A DNA stretch of 64,000 nucleotides from the NCBI RefSeq assembly GCF_002368035.1, contig NZ_AP018222.1, positions 4,209,534 to 4,273,533 on the forward strand, read 5' to 3'. A program made the translations under genes and the position numbers. Positions within the stretch are counted from its first letter, which is position 1; each line of letters begins with the position of its first letter. Origin of the DNA: Nostoc linckia NIES-25. GTDB lineage: Bacteria > Cyanobacteriota > Cyanobacteriia > Cyanobacteriales > Nostocaceae. Shown here one piece after another: positions 26,040 to 34,079 of the stretch. The notes under the pieces are model-generated. The model was not told where the DNA came from. It was given only the letters and a program-made list of their open reading frames with translations, and searched no databases.

Positions 26040-27824
26040 TTAGAACGTGAAAGTTGTTCTTAGGGTACCGATAATTGCATCATCGTTAGAGCTGTTTTGA
26101 CCAGGAGAAGTCAACCAAATCACACCAGGGGTGATTGATATGTTATCTGACACGCGGTATCTATAGAAGCCTTCAAAGTGATAAGGTATGTCATTACCAG
26201 TACCAGCAAAAGCTGGTCGGTTACGGGCATATGGTTCTGCGCCAGCAAAAATACCCAATACGTTACCTTTTTTACCGAAGTCAGGCAAGGCTACCCCAAC
26301 ACCGTAACTCCAAGCTTCATAATCATCATCTGCGCCGAAGCCTGTGACATCGTGGTAAGAAATGAAGCCACTAATTGACAGTTTGTCGCTAGGTCTGAAG
26401 GCTGCTTCTATACCGTAAGAATTACTCGAAGATCCGTTTAGCGCAGTTAAGGTGTTTGCTTGACCGGTACCTACAACGCGGTTAGTGCTACCCAAACCAC
26501 CACCTAAATCGAATAAATTACCGCCTCCAGCACCATGATAGCCGTGAACGTAGGTAGCAGCGATCGCCAAGCTATCGCCAATACTAAAGTTCAACTGTCC
26601 TAGAGCAGCATAATTACCCTCGAACAAACCTTGATTTGCCACAGGATTATTAGCATTTGACGCCAAATAACCTATGGTCAGGGAACTTGGTCTTAAAATG
26701 CTACCACCTTTGCCAAAGGGTAAAGTCAATGCCGCACCTGCGCCACCACCAATGCGATAGATGGGACTTTCAGAAGCAAAGGTAGACAACGCACCGTTTC
26801 CACCATCGTAATCCTCAAAATAAGGGTTATTAGTGGCAACGTAATCGCTGTGAATACCTCCGGTAGCTGCAATGTAAAGTTGGGCTGGGCCTATGGGTAC
26901 GTAATACGACAACCAGTCTATAATTACACTGTTGTTACCAGTAGTACCGACTTGAAACGTTTGTGAACCTTCAGCAGTATCGATAGGAAAACCAGCATTA
27001 TCTATTTGACTAAAGGCTAATGCATTACCAGCTGCCAGACGGGTGTGTAGTACGTCTTTACCCGTGAAGCTGCTTTGCAAGTCTAAACGCACGCGATCTT
27101 GGAAGACAGTATTATTAACATCGCCAGTGTTACCGCCAAAAATATCAGTAACGGCAAAAATAGCTTCACCGACTAGTTTGGTTGTAGTGGAAAACTGATT
27201 TGCTTCCAGTTCAGCAGTACGCGCTTCTAAAGCATCTACTCGACCGCGCAGAGTTGCCAGTTCTGCTGAGAATTCTTCTTGCAAACGCTGGAGAGTCGCC
27301 AAATCCTGTTTTGTCACCAAGTCAGCAGTTGCTGTGGCAATCAGTTCATTAACCCGGTCTAAACAAGCATTCAAACCTGCGGCAAACTCATAACGAGTCA
27401 GGGCCCGGTTACCACGGTAAGTGCTATTAGGATATCCAGCAATACAACCGTAGCGCTCAACCAGAGATTGCAAAGCTTGGAATGCCCAATCAGTCGGCTG
27501 TACGTCAGAAAACTGAGAAACTGATGTGACTTGAGACAGCGAATTCTGTTTTTTGCCTTCGCTGCTGTAGCTGTTAATCTGTTCTAAAACTTGGCTATCA
27601 TCAGTCTTTGCTTGAGCAACCAAAAATTTTTCGGCAGCTGGTTGCTGTATTTGCATCGATAGCGACGCACTAATAGCTTCTGGTACTTCTGTCCCAACAG
27701 CTTTTGCCTTTGCATTTTCAGAAGAGCTTGCTACTTCAGCAGCTATAGCCCTAGCGGAAACCAACACCGTCACTCCTAAAACTACTGGACTTAGTACCAG
27801 AGTTTTCCACAATAAATGAGACAT
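26040..27824 (-). CDS. SLH-OprB family outer-membrane porin (iron uptake porin type)
   Basis: A 594-residue porin. A signal peptide (MSHLLWKTLVLSPVVLGVTVLVSARAIAA) is followed by a linker, one SLH domain (residues ~100-165, FSDVQPTDWAFQALQSLVERYGCIAGYPNSTYRGNRALTRYEF cut into words), a coiled coil (~170-205, LQRLQEEFSAELATLRGRVDALEARTAELE) and an OprB-like 16-strand barrel ending in the aromatic IGTLRTTFTF. This is the dominant cyanobacterial outer-membrane porin type, with the SLH domain anchored to peptidoglycan. The role is diffusion of inorganic ions, with iron proposed in some strains. Confidence 0.9.
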   Translation of the reverse strand: MSHLLWKTLVLSPVVLGVTVLVSARAIAAEVASSSENAKAKAVGTEVPEAISASLSMQIQQPAAEKFLVAQAKTDDSQVLEQINSYSSEGKKQNSLSQVTSVSQFSDVQPTDWAFQALQSLVERYGCIAGYPNSTYRGNRALTRYEFAAGLNACLDRVNELIATATADLVTKQDLATLQRLQEEFSAELATLRGRVDALEARTAELEANQFSTTTKLVGEAIFAVTDIFGGNTGDVNNTVFQDRVRLDLQSSFTGKDVLHTRLAAGNALAFSQIDNAGFPIDTAEGSQTFQVGTTGNNSVIIDWLSYYVPIGPAQLYIAATGGIHSDYVATNNPYFEDYDGGNGALSTFASESPIYRIGGGAGAALTLPFGKGGSILRPSSLTIGYLASNANNPVANQGLFEGNYAALGQLNFSIGDSLAIAATYVHGYHGAGGGNLFDLGGGLGSTNRVVGTGQANTLTALNGSSSNSYGIEAAFRPSDKLSISGFISYHDVTGFGADDDYEAWSYGVGVALPDFGKKGNVLGIFAGAEPYARNRPAFAGTGNDIPYHFEGFYRYRVSDNISITPGVIWLTSPGQNSSNDDAIIGTLRTTFTF

Positions 27825-28115
27825 TTTTTATTTTCCTTTCCCAAAAAATACCCAAAAATCACTGGGTTCAAGAAAAAGAGAATAAGCAATTATTCTACTT
27901 GGTAAAAATATTATCAGATTGTAGCTACATCAGCTATGCTTCACAGAATATTTACGGATGAAGAATCGTAAACTTTTATAGATGGCTTGTGTTTCAAATC
28001 AACCATTGTCAGCATTAGGCACTTAGTAGTCACAAGTCAGAATCGAGGTATGATTGACTTATTGATTCGTCATCGTATTTTCCTGAATTCTGACTTTCAA
28101 TGCTCCAAAAAGTCT
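27825..28115. other. Intergenic region upstream of the porin
   Basis: About 290 bp, AT-rich, with the porin promoter presumably inside. No gene or repeat is recognised. Confidence 0.4.
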
Positions 28116-28712
28116 TTATGCTGGTATTTCGCTAGATTTGGAACCATTTCTAGACTTTAGCTTCTTGTTTTTGACTCTAATTTGCGGTAGTTCCTTTTTA
28201 TCTTTGTAAAAATAACAGATTTCCACCAGAGTTGGCCAGATTTCTAGAGAGCCGTGAAATTGGCTAATAACATCGTCGATAATTCTAGAGACATTTTGCT
28301 GAAAAAAGTCAGGTTCAAACCCATAAAATACTCTTGACAGGTTCGCTGCAAACAATTGTAAGGACTGCTTGCGTTCTTCATTTTGGGTAGATACTGAAGC
28401 TTTAAGTACCTGAGTGCGCATGGCAGAAATTTTTTGTAAAATTTCCTCGGAGTCTTCTAAGGTGACCTCGCCAGAGTAATCAAACTTGATTCCCAGATCG
28501 TCAAGATGATAAACGCTGTTTTTAATCTTCTTTTTCAGTAAACTACATATTTCTTCATTAAAGAGTTCGCTAGCTAGAGGATTACGCATGTAATTATTTC
28601 TAATATGATTTTGGACAGCATCAACATGTGCAGCCACAATGCCTTCTTGCTGTATCCAAAGCCTGTAAATATAATCTTCAAATCTTAGGCGAGTTGGAAA
28701 AAAAGGTGACAA
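28116..28712 (-). pseudogene. 3' part of an interrupted gene, unknown function
   Basis: A 198-codon frame whose first possible start is a TTG (28712) without a convincing RBS. A TAG at 28719-28721 lies only two codons upstream, and the frame before that TAG is open and starts at ATG 28898. The two parts therefore look like one ~260-residue gene broken by a nonsense codon. The protein is helical and soluble (FEDYIYRLWIQQEGIVAAHVDAVQNHIRNN; FFQQNVSRIIDDVISQFHGSLEIWPTLVEICYFY), basic at the C-terminus. No family is recognised. Alternatives are two separate genes or stop readthrough. Confidence 0.5.
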
Positions 28713-28718
28713 ACCTAG

Positions 28719-28898
28719 CTAGTTGTCATATCCAGCTACGCCACAATCCATTCTCCAGTTTTTAAAAGATTTATGCACAAAGCCATCTTTTTGATTGGAT
28801 TTGATTAGTTTACCTCGACAGATTTCATCACCTGTTAAAGATTCTGGACTAGTTTCAATTAATGCATCTGGTCGCACGACTCGTAAAAAGATATTCAT
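28719..28898 (-). pseudogene. 5' part of the interrupted gene (59 codons)
   Basis: ATG 28898 to TAG 28719, in the same frame as the 198-codon ORF that follows. It encodes MNIFLRVVRPDALIETSP and ends GVAGYDN, then stop. Too short for a normal ORF list. It looks like the natural N-terminus of the downstream ORF. If it is a real separate gene it would be a 59-residue protein without recognisable motif. Confidence 0.5.
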
Positions 28899-28928
28899 AA
28901 ATATGAATTCGAGCTAAATCGAATAACT

Positions 28929-29309
28929 CTATTGAGATTTGTAGTCAGAGCAACTCAAGGCTTCTTTCGTTAAAGCAATATCAGGATGTACTGCACACTT
29001 GAGATAAGAATTGTTGTTAAAAAAATGACACTTTTTACAAGGATGTGGCTGTACTGTTTTGATACTTACTACTTCATCTTTATCCTCTGTTACATTTTGT
29101 CGGGGATCTTCTAGCGATTTGCAGAAACATGAAACAAGATAAACAACGATTCCCCAAGCAACCATGAAGCAAACGTGAGCCAAAAATACTGCTACAAAGG
29201 GAATATCTCCGTCCCGTGCTTTTGTGTGATTATGTGTTGTTTCAATTTCTTTAACTTCAATCAAAGTAAACTGATAAACACTCTTTTGGAGGAAGAAATT
29301 CTGAATCAT
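28929..29309 (-). CDS. Small membrane protein with a Cys4 motif (paralogue B)
   Basis: A 126-residue protein. A polar N-terminus is followed by one transmembrane helix (residues ~32-60, IPFVAVFLAHVCFMVAWGIVVYLV) and a C-terminal module with CKKCHFFNNNSYLKCAV...LSCSDY, the same C-x2-C-x10-C-x14-C spacing as the protein at 17116-17502. ATG 29309 lies inside the upstream TrkA-C gene (53-nt overlap), suggesting coupled translation. It could be a membrane partner of that ligand-binding domain. Function unknown. Confidence 0.75.
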   Translation of the reverse strand: MIQNFFLQKSVYQFTLIEVKEIETTHNHTKARDGDIPFVAVFLAHVCFMVAWGIVVYLVSCFCKSLEDPRQNVTEDKDEVVSIKTVQPHPCKKCHFFNNNSYLKCAVHPDIALTKEALSCSDYKSQ

Positions 29310-29631
29310 CTGAACTGAGAGATTGTTTGTCTGTTGGTCGAGATTCTAATAAGCAATTGTTGAGGGAATAGTAAATAGAATGGATTTTTTTGAGAGTGAC
29401 CTTGAGAGCGGGAACCATCATTGGATGAATTGCGATCGCTAAGATGTAATCTCCAGCACAAATAACCGGATTATTCGCTACCGAAATAATTTGACTCTCT
29501 CTTAAAATTCCCAAAAAAGCACATTTATGCGGTAACTGAATCTCGCTTAAATTAATGCCACAGTAAATACTATTTACTTGGATGAAAACACCAAATAGGC
29601 TTGGTTCTAAAGCTTTTTTGTTTTTTAACAC
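29257..29631 (-). CDS. Stand-alone TrkA-C (RCK_C) domain protein
   Basis: A 124-residue protein whose residues ~18-85 look like an RCK C-terminal domain (LSEIQLPHKCAFLGILRESQIISVANN...ICAGDYILAIAI). Such domains bind regulatory ligands (for example nucleotides or c-di-AMP) in K+ channels, Trk/Ktr gates and antiporters, but here there is no transporter or RCK_N part. GTG 29631 is the only start available and has no SD, so it may be a remnant of a larger gene. It overlaps the Cys4 membrane protein gene and lies 600 bp downstream of kdpC on the same strand, so a link to K+ homeostasis is plausible. Confidence 0.6.
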   Translation of the reverse strand: MLKNKKALEPSLFGVFIQVNSIYCGINLSEIQLPHKCAFLGILRESQIISVANNPVICAGDYILAIAIHPMMVPALKVTLKKIHSIYYSLNNCLLESRPTDKQSLSSDDSEFLPPKECLSVYFD

Positions 29632-29925
29632 TAAATGTTTTTATTTAACTCTATTAATATTTTCTAACAATTTACAGAAAAGTCTATTGATTTTTGATAT
29701 ATTTTGAAATTTAAAAACTATACTTAAACAAGTAAATATATATTTTTTAAATATTTAATAAAGCATATATTTAGAGATATATTTTTCATAATTTTGGCGC
29801 AACACGGTTCACTTAAAGCGCTTTTCATTTGGATGAAATACATGCTTGAATACTAAATTATCGTAAGGGCACAACAATGTTCATCAGTGTCAACTTAAGC
29901 CCAAAGCTTTGTTCCACAGCCGTTT

Positions 29926-29996
29926 ACCCCACCCCTCAATCCCCTCCCCTTGCTAAGGGGAGGGGAGGTTTTGCGTCAGCAAAGCCGGGGTGGGGT
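29926..29996. repeat. Nested inverted repeat
   Basis: Outer arms ACCCCACCCC (29926-29935) and GGGGTGGGGT (29987-29996); inner hairpin CCCCTCCCCTT (29941-29951) and AAGGGGAGGGG (29955-29965). This is a common intergenic element type in Nostoc genomes and may also terminate transcription. Confidence 0.7.
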
Positions 29997-30156
29997 AAGT
30001 CCGGACTAATTGGTAATTGAGTTAAGTTTGATATAACGTCATTACAATGTTTTGACGTTAAGTTAACACCAATGAACAATGTTGTGCCCCTACTATGGTC
30101 TATTCAACTGCAAATTGCTGTAAGGCTAAAGTATTGGGAATATGGGATAAACAAGA

Positions 30157-30189
30157 AGATCCCCGACTTCTTTAAGAAGTCGGGGATCT
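30157..30189 (-). terminator. Perfect hairpin after the kdp operon
   Basis: AGATCCCCGACTTCTT and AAGAAGTCGGGGATCT around one central base; nearly identical to 7522-7554. It lies 41 bp past the kdpC stop and can end the kdp transcript. Confidence 0.65.
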
Positions 30190-30230
30190 AAAGCCTAAAC
30201 AAATAGCTTTTTTAGGCACTTTTCATACTT

Positions 30231-30869
30231 TTATCCCTTGAGCTTATCTAGAGCTAAATTCAACTTCAAAACATTAACTCCAGGTTCGCCAAAGATACCG
30301 AGAAAGCGGCCATCGGTGTTTTGAGCAATTAAAGTTTCGAGTTCCTTCAGCTGAACTCCCCGCGCTTTGGCTACTCGTGCAATTTGGGCTTTGGCGGCTT
30401 CGGGGGTGATGTGGGGATCGAGGCTAGAACCAGAGGTGTATAAGAGATCCGCAGTTGGCTGTACGCCTGCTGTTTTCAGACGATTGAAATCACCTTCAAC
30501 TTTTTTGGTGGGGTCTGGGTCATCTTTGCCTTTGATGCGTTCTAGTAATGCGGGATTACTGGGGGCTAAGTTACTAGCACCGGAAACTCCAGTTTGCAAA
30601 ACTCCTGCATCATCTTTTTTGGGGTCGGCGGTGCTGTAGCTGGTGGTGCTACGACGGCTGTTAAAATAGCGATCGCTACTAAAAGGTTGACCAATCAACG
30701 CAGAACCCACTACTTGACCTGTATTATTTGTCAGCAAACTACCATTTGCTTGAAAGGGAAACACAATCTGCCCAATGGCAATCATCAAAAAAGGATAAAT
30801 AATCGCTCCTATTACCCAGAGTACCAAGGTAGAACGAATAGCTCTGCTGGCTTCGCGTGCAAAACTCAT
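30231..30869 (-). CDS. kdpC: Potassium-transporting ATPase subunit C
   Basis: A 212-residue KdpC. One N-terminal transmembrane helix (residues ~12-36, STLVLWVIGAIIYPFLMIAIGQIVF) carries the signature before GSLLTNNTGQVVGSALIGQPFSSDRYFNSR; the C-terminus VNVLKLNLALDKL is typical. It stabilises the KdpFABC complex and nucleotide binding. ATG 30869 overlaps the stop of the preceding small gene as TAATG; an ORF reaching back to 31073 is only an upstream extension. The protein carries an insertion of ~15 residues (KGKDDPDPTKKVEGDF) compared with short bacterial forms. Confidence 0.94.
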   Translation of the reverse strand: MSFAREASRAIRSTLVLWVIGAIIYPFLMIAIGQIVFPFQANGSLLTNNTGQVVGSALIGQPFSSDRYFNSRRSTTSYSTADPKKDDAGVLQTGVSGASNLAPSNPALLERIKGKDDPDPTKKVEGDFNRLKTAGVQPTADLLYTSGSSLDPHITPEAAKAQIARVAKARGVQLKELETLIAQNTDGRFLGIFGEPGVNVLKLNLALDKLKG

Positions 30870-31138
30870 TAAAATTTCTCCGGTACAAACATTACAAAAA
30901 ATAAATAGATAGAAAGTCCTACGGTGACCAGTCCTAGCAGTCCCACTCCCCAAGCTTGACTGCGGGAAAGTTGTTCGCTTGTGGCAGCATAAACTACGGG
31001 TGCAACTACTAAGTTGAAGCACATCGCTAGGAATAAATACAATGGCAGTTTTTGTTTGCGCCATTGACACCAAATTTCAGTTATTGCTTCTGATACTTGG
31101 GATATAGGAATAGTGTGTCGAATATGAGTTGGTTTCAT
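30869..31138 (-). CDS. kdpF: Small Kdp membrane subunit (KdpF-type; named kdpG in Anabaena)
   Basis: An 89-residue protein with a basic N-terminus and two hydrophobic segments (LPLYLFLAMCFNLVVAPVVYA and GVGLLGLVTVGLSIYLFFVMFVPEKF). The last helix resembles the single-span KdpF peptide, while the extra N-terminal part is specific to cyanobacteria; in Anabaena kdp operons the equivalent ORF between kdpB and kdpC was called kdpG. It should sit with KdpA in the membrane. Its stop overlaps the kdpC start (TAATG). Confidence 0.8.
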   Translation of the reverse strand: MKPTHIRHTIPISQVSEAITEIWCQWRKQKLPLYLFLAMCFNLVVAPVVYAATSEQLSRSQAWGVGLLGLVTVGLSIYLFFVMFVPEKF

Positions 31139-31408
31139 AAGTAAATTCAGGGTTTACCGAGAAATAAATTATCAAAGAAAACGAACCACAGAGGCGCAGA
31201 GGGCACAGAGAAAGATTTTAGGATGTTTATTTAACAAAAAAATTCAGGAGTTAGGAGGAGCTAGTACGACACCGTTAATCATTTCGGTGCGTTAGCACTT
31301 GCGTCCATAACGCACCCTACGACTGAATCAACTTACTCACAAACCCTCTGCGACTCTGCGCCTCTGCGTGAGATAAATTCATACTCTAAATCAGCAACGC
31401 CAAAACGT
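31139..31408. repeat. Repeat-filled kdpB-kdpF junction
   Basis: Within the operon, 270 bp. Holds CACAGAGGCGCAGAGGGCAC (from ~31188) and an inverted counterpart CTCTGCGACTCTGCGCCTCT (from ~31346), flanking a GGTGCGTTAG...TAACGCACC inverted repeat (about 31284-31317). These families recur elsewhere in the window. Confidence 0.65.
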
Positions 31409-33550
31409 CTAAGACAAAGGCAAGATTATATCTATCAGTTTGATGGCAATAAAGGGAGCAACGATCCCACCAACTCCATAAATAAAGATGTTGCGACGTA
31501 GCAATTGATCTGCCGAAAGAGGCAAGAATTTTACTCCTTTAAGTGCTAAGGGAATTAGTGCTGGGATAATCAAGGCGTTGTAAATTAATGCTGAGATGAT
31601 CGCAGATTGAGCGCTCTTGAGTGCCATAATATTCAGTGCGCCGATTCCAGCCGCAGCAAAGATAGTCGGAATGATCGCAAAATACTTGGCGATATCGTTG
31701 GCGATGGAAAATGTTGTTAATGCTCCACGGGTAATGAGTAGCTGTTTACCAATAGTTACTAAGTCAATTAATTTGGTGGGGTCTGAGTCTAAGTCCACCA
31801 TGTTAGCAGCTTCTTTGGCAGCCTGTGTCCCAGAGTTCATTGCCAAACCCACGTTTGCTTGAGCCAAAGCAGGCGCATCGTTAGTACCGTCGCCAGTCAT
31901 TGCCACCAGTTTACCTTGGGATTGTTCCGAGCGAATTACCTCGATTTTGTCTTCTGGAGTCGCTTCGGCAATAAAATCATCAACTCCAGCTTCTTTGGCA
32001 ATCACGGAAGCGGTAATTCGATTATCACCCGTGAGCATGATGGTGCGAACGCCCATACGCCGGAGTTGGTCAAACCGTTCCCGCAAACCAGGCTTGACAA
32101 TATCTTTGAGGTAAATCACACCATAAATTTTCTCATCCTGGCAAACAGCTAAGGGTGTACCCCCTAACCGGGAAACTCGCTCATAAGCTGCATCTATATC
32201 ATCGGGAATGTAACCGCCGCGAGAACGCACAAATCCCTTAATGGCATCCACCGCACCCTTGCGAACTTGTTTGCCATCGGATAGATTTGTGCCACTCATG
32301 CGGGTTTTGGCGGAAAACTCCACACCTTCGGCTTTCTCACTATTAAAATCTACTGAAACCTGGGATTTTTCTGCTAATGCCACAATTGACTTGCCCTCCG
32401 GCGTATCGTCAAATAAGCTAGCAGCTAAGGAAACTCTCGCCACATCTGCGATTGAATGATTATCCAGGGGAATAAACTCATCAGCCATGCGATTCCCCAA
32501 GGTAATTGTCCCTGTTTTATCTAGCACCAAAGTATTGATGTCGCCGCAAGCTTCCACCGCTCGTCCAGAGGTGGCGATGACATTAAATTGGGCTACTCTG
32601 TCCATCCCTGCAATACCGATCGCACTGAGCAAACCACCGATAGTTGTGGGAATCAAAGCTACCAGTAACGATATTAATATCGCCACGCTAGCACCCGCCC
32701 GCAAACTGTTTGCCGACTCAGGACCAAATACAGTGCTGATAAAATTGGCGATGTAGCTGACAAAAGGCGGCATGGTCGCCACTACAATTAAGAACACCTG
32801 TGTCAGCACTGCTAGCAATACCGTCAAGGCAATCTCATTCGGAGTTTTGGTGCGTTCTGCTCCTTCTACCAGGGAAATCATGCGGTCAATAAAGCCTTGA
32901 CCGGGATCGGCGGTAATCTTAATCATCAGCTCGTCGGAAAGTAAGCGCGTACCTCCTGTTACCGAACTAGCAATATCCGTACCTGGTTGCTTCAGCACAG
33001 GCGCAGATTCCCCAGTAATCGCAGACTCATCTACTGAACCAATGCCTTTTATGACTTCGCCATCGGCGGGAATAAGATTATTAGCAATTACCTTTACCAA
33101 ATCGCCGCGCCGCAGTTCCGTAGAATTGACTTTTTCAATGGAACCATCGGGCAGGATTTTATTAGCAATGGTATCCGATCGAGTCGTTCTCAGCGAATCA
33201 GCCTGAGCTTTGCCCCGTCCTTCAGCCACAGCTTCGGCAAAGTTAGCAAAAACGAGTGTGAAAAACAGAATAAAGGTAATCAACCCATTTAACAAGCGTT
33301 GTTGGTTGACATTTGCCTGGATTGTACCAAACAAATTTGGGTTAAGGGTCACTACAAAAGTGACAATTGTCCCGACCCAAACAACAAACATCACTGGATT
33401 TTTCACAGTAATTCGCGGATCGAGCTTGACAAATGACTCGCGAATTGCCCTCTGGTAAATTCCCCGCATATCTGCCTTGGGGGTGTGCTTGCGCGAATCA
33501 CGAGTTCCTGATGGAACGCGGGGTGAATGAGGATTAGTAGTAGTTGGCAT
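31409..33550 (-). CDS. kdpB: Potassium-transporting ATPase subunit B (catalytic P-type ATPase)
   Basis: A 713-residue P-type ATPase. Visible are the actuator TGES (SAITGESAPVL), the phosphorylation motif DKTGTITLGNR (catalytic Asp ~residue 344), the nucleotide-binding domain and the hinge TGDGTNDAPALAQANVGLAMN. It hydrolyses ATP to drive high-affinity K+ uptake through KdpA. The N-terminus has a ~35-residue polar extension (TTNPHSPRVPSGTRDSRKH). It is separated from kdpA by 529 bp of repeats, unusual for subunits needed in equal amounts. Confidence 0.97.
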   Translation of the reverse strand: MPTTTNPHSPRVPSGTRDSRKHTPKADMRGIYQRAIRESFVKLDPRITVKNPVMFVVWVGTIVTFVVTLNPNLFGTIQANVNQQRLLNGLITFILFFTLVFANFAEAVAEGRGKAQADSLRTTRSDTIANKILPDGSIEKVNSTELRRGDLVKVIANNLIPADGEVIKGIGSVDESAITGESAPVLKQPGTDIASSVTGGTRLLSDELMIKITADPGQGFIDRMISLVEGAERTKTPNEIALTVLLAVLTQVFLIVVATMPPFVSYIANFISTVFGPESANSLRAGASVAILISLLVALIPTTIGGLLSAIGIAGMDRVAQFNVIATSGRAVEACGDINTLVLDKTGTITLGNRMADEFIPLDNHSIADVARVSLAASLFDDTPEGKSIVALAEKSQVSVDFNSEKAEGVEFSAKTRMSGTNLSDGKQVRKGAVDAIKGFVRSRGGYIPDDIDAAYERVSRLGGTPLAVCQDEKIYGVIYLKDIVKPGLRERFDQLRRMGVRTIMLTGDNRITASVIAKEAGVDDFIAEATPEDKIEVIRSEQSQGKLVAMTGDGTNDAPALAQANVGLAMNSGTQAAKEAANMVDLDSDPTKLIDLVTIGKQLLITRGALTTFSIANDIAKYFAIIPTIFAAAGIGALNIMALKSAQSAIISALIYNALIIPALIPLALKGVKFLPLSADQLLRRNIFIYGVGGIVAPFIAIKLIDIILPLS

Positions 33551-33561
33551 AAATTAAATTA

Positions 33562-33616
33562 TGGGAATGGGGAATGGGGGATGGGGCATTGGGCATGGGG
33601 CATGGGGCATGGGGCA
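33562..33616. repeat. GGGGCATGGGG-type tandem repeats upstream of kdpB
   Basis: Short G-rich repeats of GGGAATGGGG/GGGCATGGGG form between the kdpB start and the 42-bp array. Confidence 0.7.
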
Positions 33617-33633
33617 TAAGTCTTTGAACTAAA

Positions 33634-33864
33634 TTAATGGAGTTCTGAGGTGGATTAATGAATATCAAAGACTCGTTAATGGAGTTCTGAGGTGGATTAA
33701 TGAATATCAAAGACTCGTTAATGGAGTTCTGAGGTGGATTAACGAGTATCAAAGACTCGTTAATGGAGTTCTGAGGTGGATTAACGAGTATCAAAGACTC
33801 GTTAATGGAGTTCTGAGGTGGATTAACGAGTATCAAAGACTCGTTAACGGAGTTCTGAGGTCAA
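33634..33864. repeat. 42-bp tandem array in the kdpA-kdpB junction
   Basis: Five full units of 42 bp starting TTAATGGAGTTCTGAGG and ending CAAAGACTCG (33634, 33676, 33718, 33760, 33802) plus half a unit. Units differ by one or two bases (AATGAA/AACGAG). As 42 is divisible by three, the array is open on the minus strand and makes a 14-residue repeat frame (NPPQNSINESLI...), considered fortuitous. There are no spacers, so it is not CRISPR. Confidence 0.9.
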
Positions 33865-33876
33865 TACAGTTCAGTT

Positions 33877-34059
33877 AAGATCCCCCCGCCTGCGGCGACC
33901 CCCTTTTTAAGGGGGTGAAAGAGGGTTCTAAGCCGCCCTTTTGGGGGTGAAAGAGGGTTCTAAGCCTCCCTTTGGGGGTGAAAGAGGATTCTAAGCCCCC
34001 CTTTTGGGGGTGAAAGAGGGTTCTAAGCCCCCCTTTTTAAGGGGGGTTGGGGGGATCTT
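33877..34059. repeat. Second repeat block with flanking inverted repeats
   Basis: Four copies of a 31-32 bp unit GGGGGTGAAAGAGGGTTCTA.. (33911, 33943, 33974, ~34006), enclosed by AGATCCCCCC (about 33878) and GGGGGGATCTT (34049-34059). Each unit has CCCCCTTTT..GGGGG pairing potential. Confidence 0.8.
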
Positions 34060-34079
34060 CAACCGTATCCTCCCCACTC

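Larger units (their letters stand above)
29632..30230. other. Intergenic region downstream of kdpC
   Basis: AT-rich near the TrkA-C gene, then two strong hairpins (29926-29996 and 30157-30189). No gene is recognised. Confidence 0.5.

Noticed and set aside
30870..31073. N-terminal extension of kdpC
   Set aside because: It lies fully within the kdpF-type gene in another frame, and KdpC homology begins at MSFAREASRA.
29632..31138. Search for kdpD/kdpE sensor-regulator genes next to the kdp operon
   Set aside because: None found; only the kinase at 7554 is present and it lacks KdpD and Usp domains.
33534..33836. 100-codon minus-strand frame with 14-residue repeats (NPPQNSINESLI)
   Set aside because: It exists only because the 42-bp repeat unit is divisible by three; it has no RBS, no conserved fold and runs into G-rich repeats at its end.
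33634..33864. 42-bp tandem repeat considered as CRISPR
   Set aside because: Units are directly adjacent without unique spacers and there are no cas genes.
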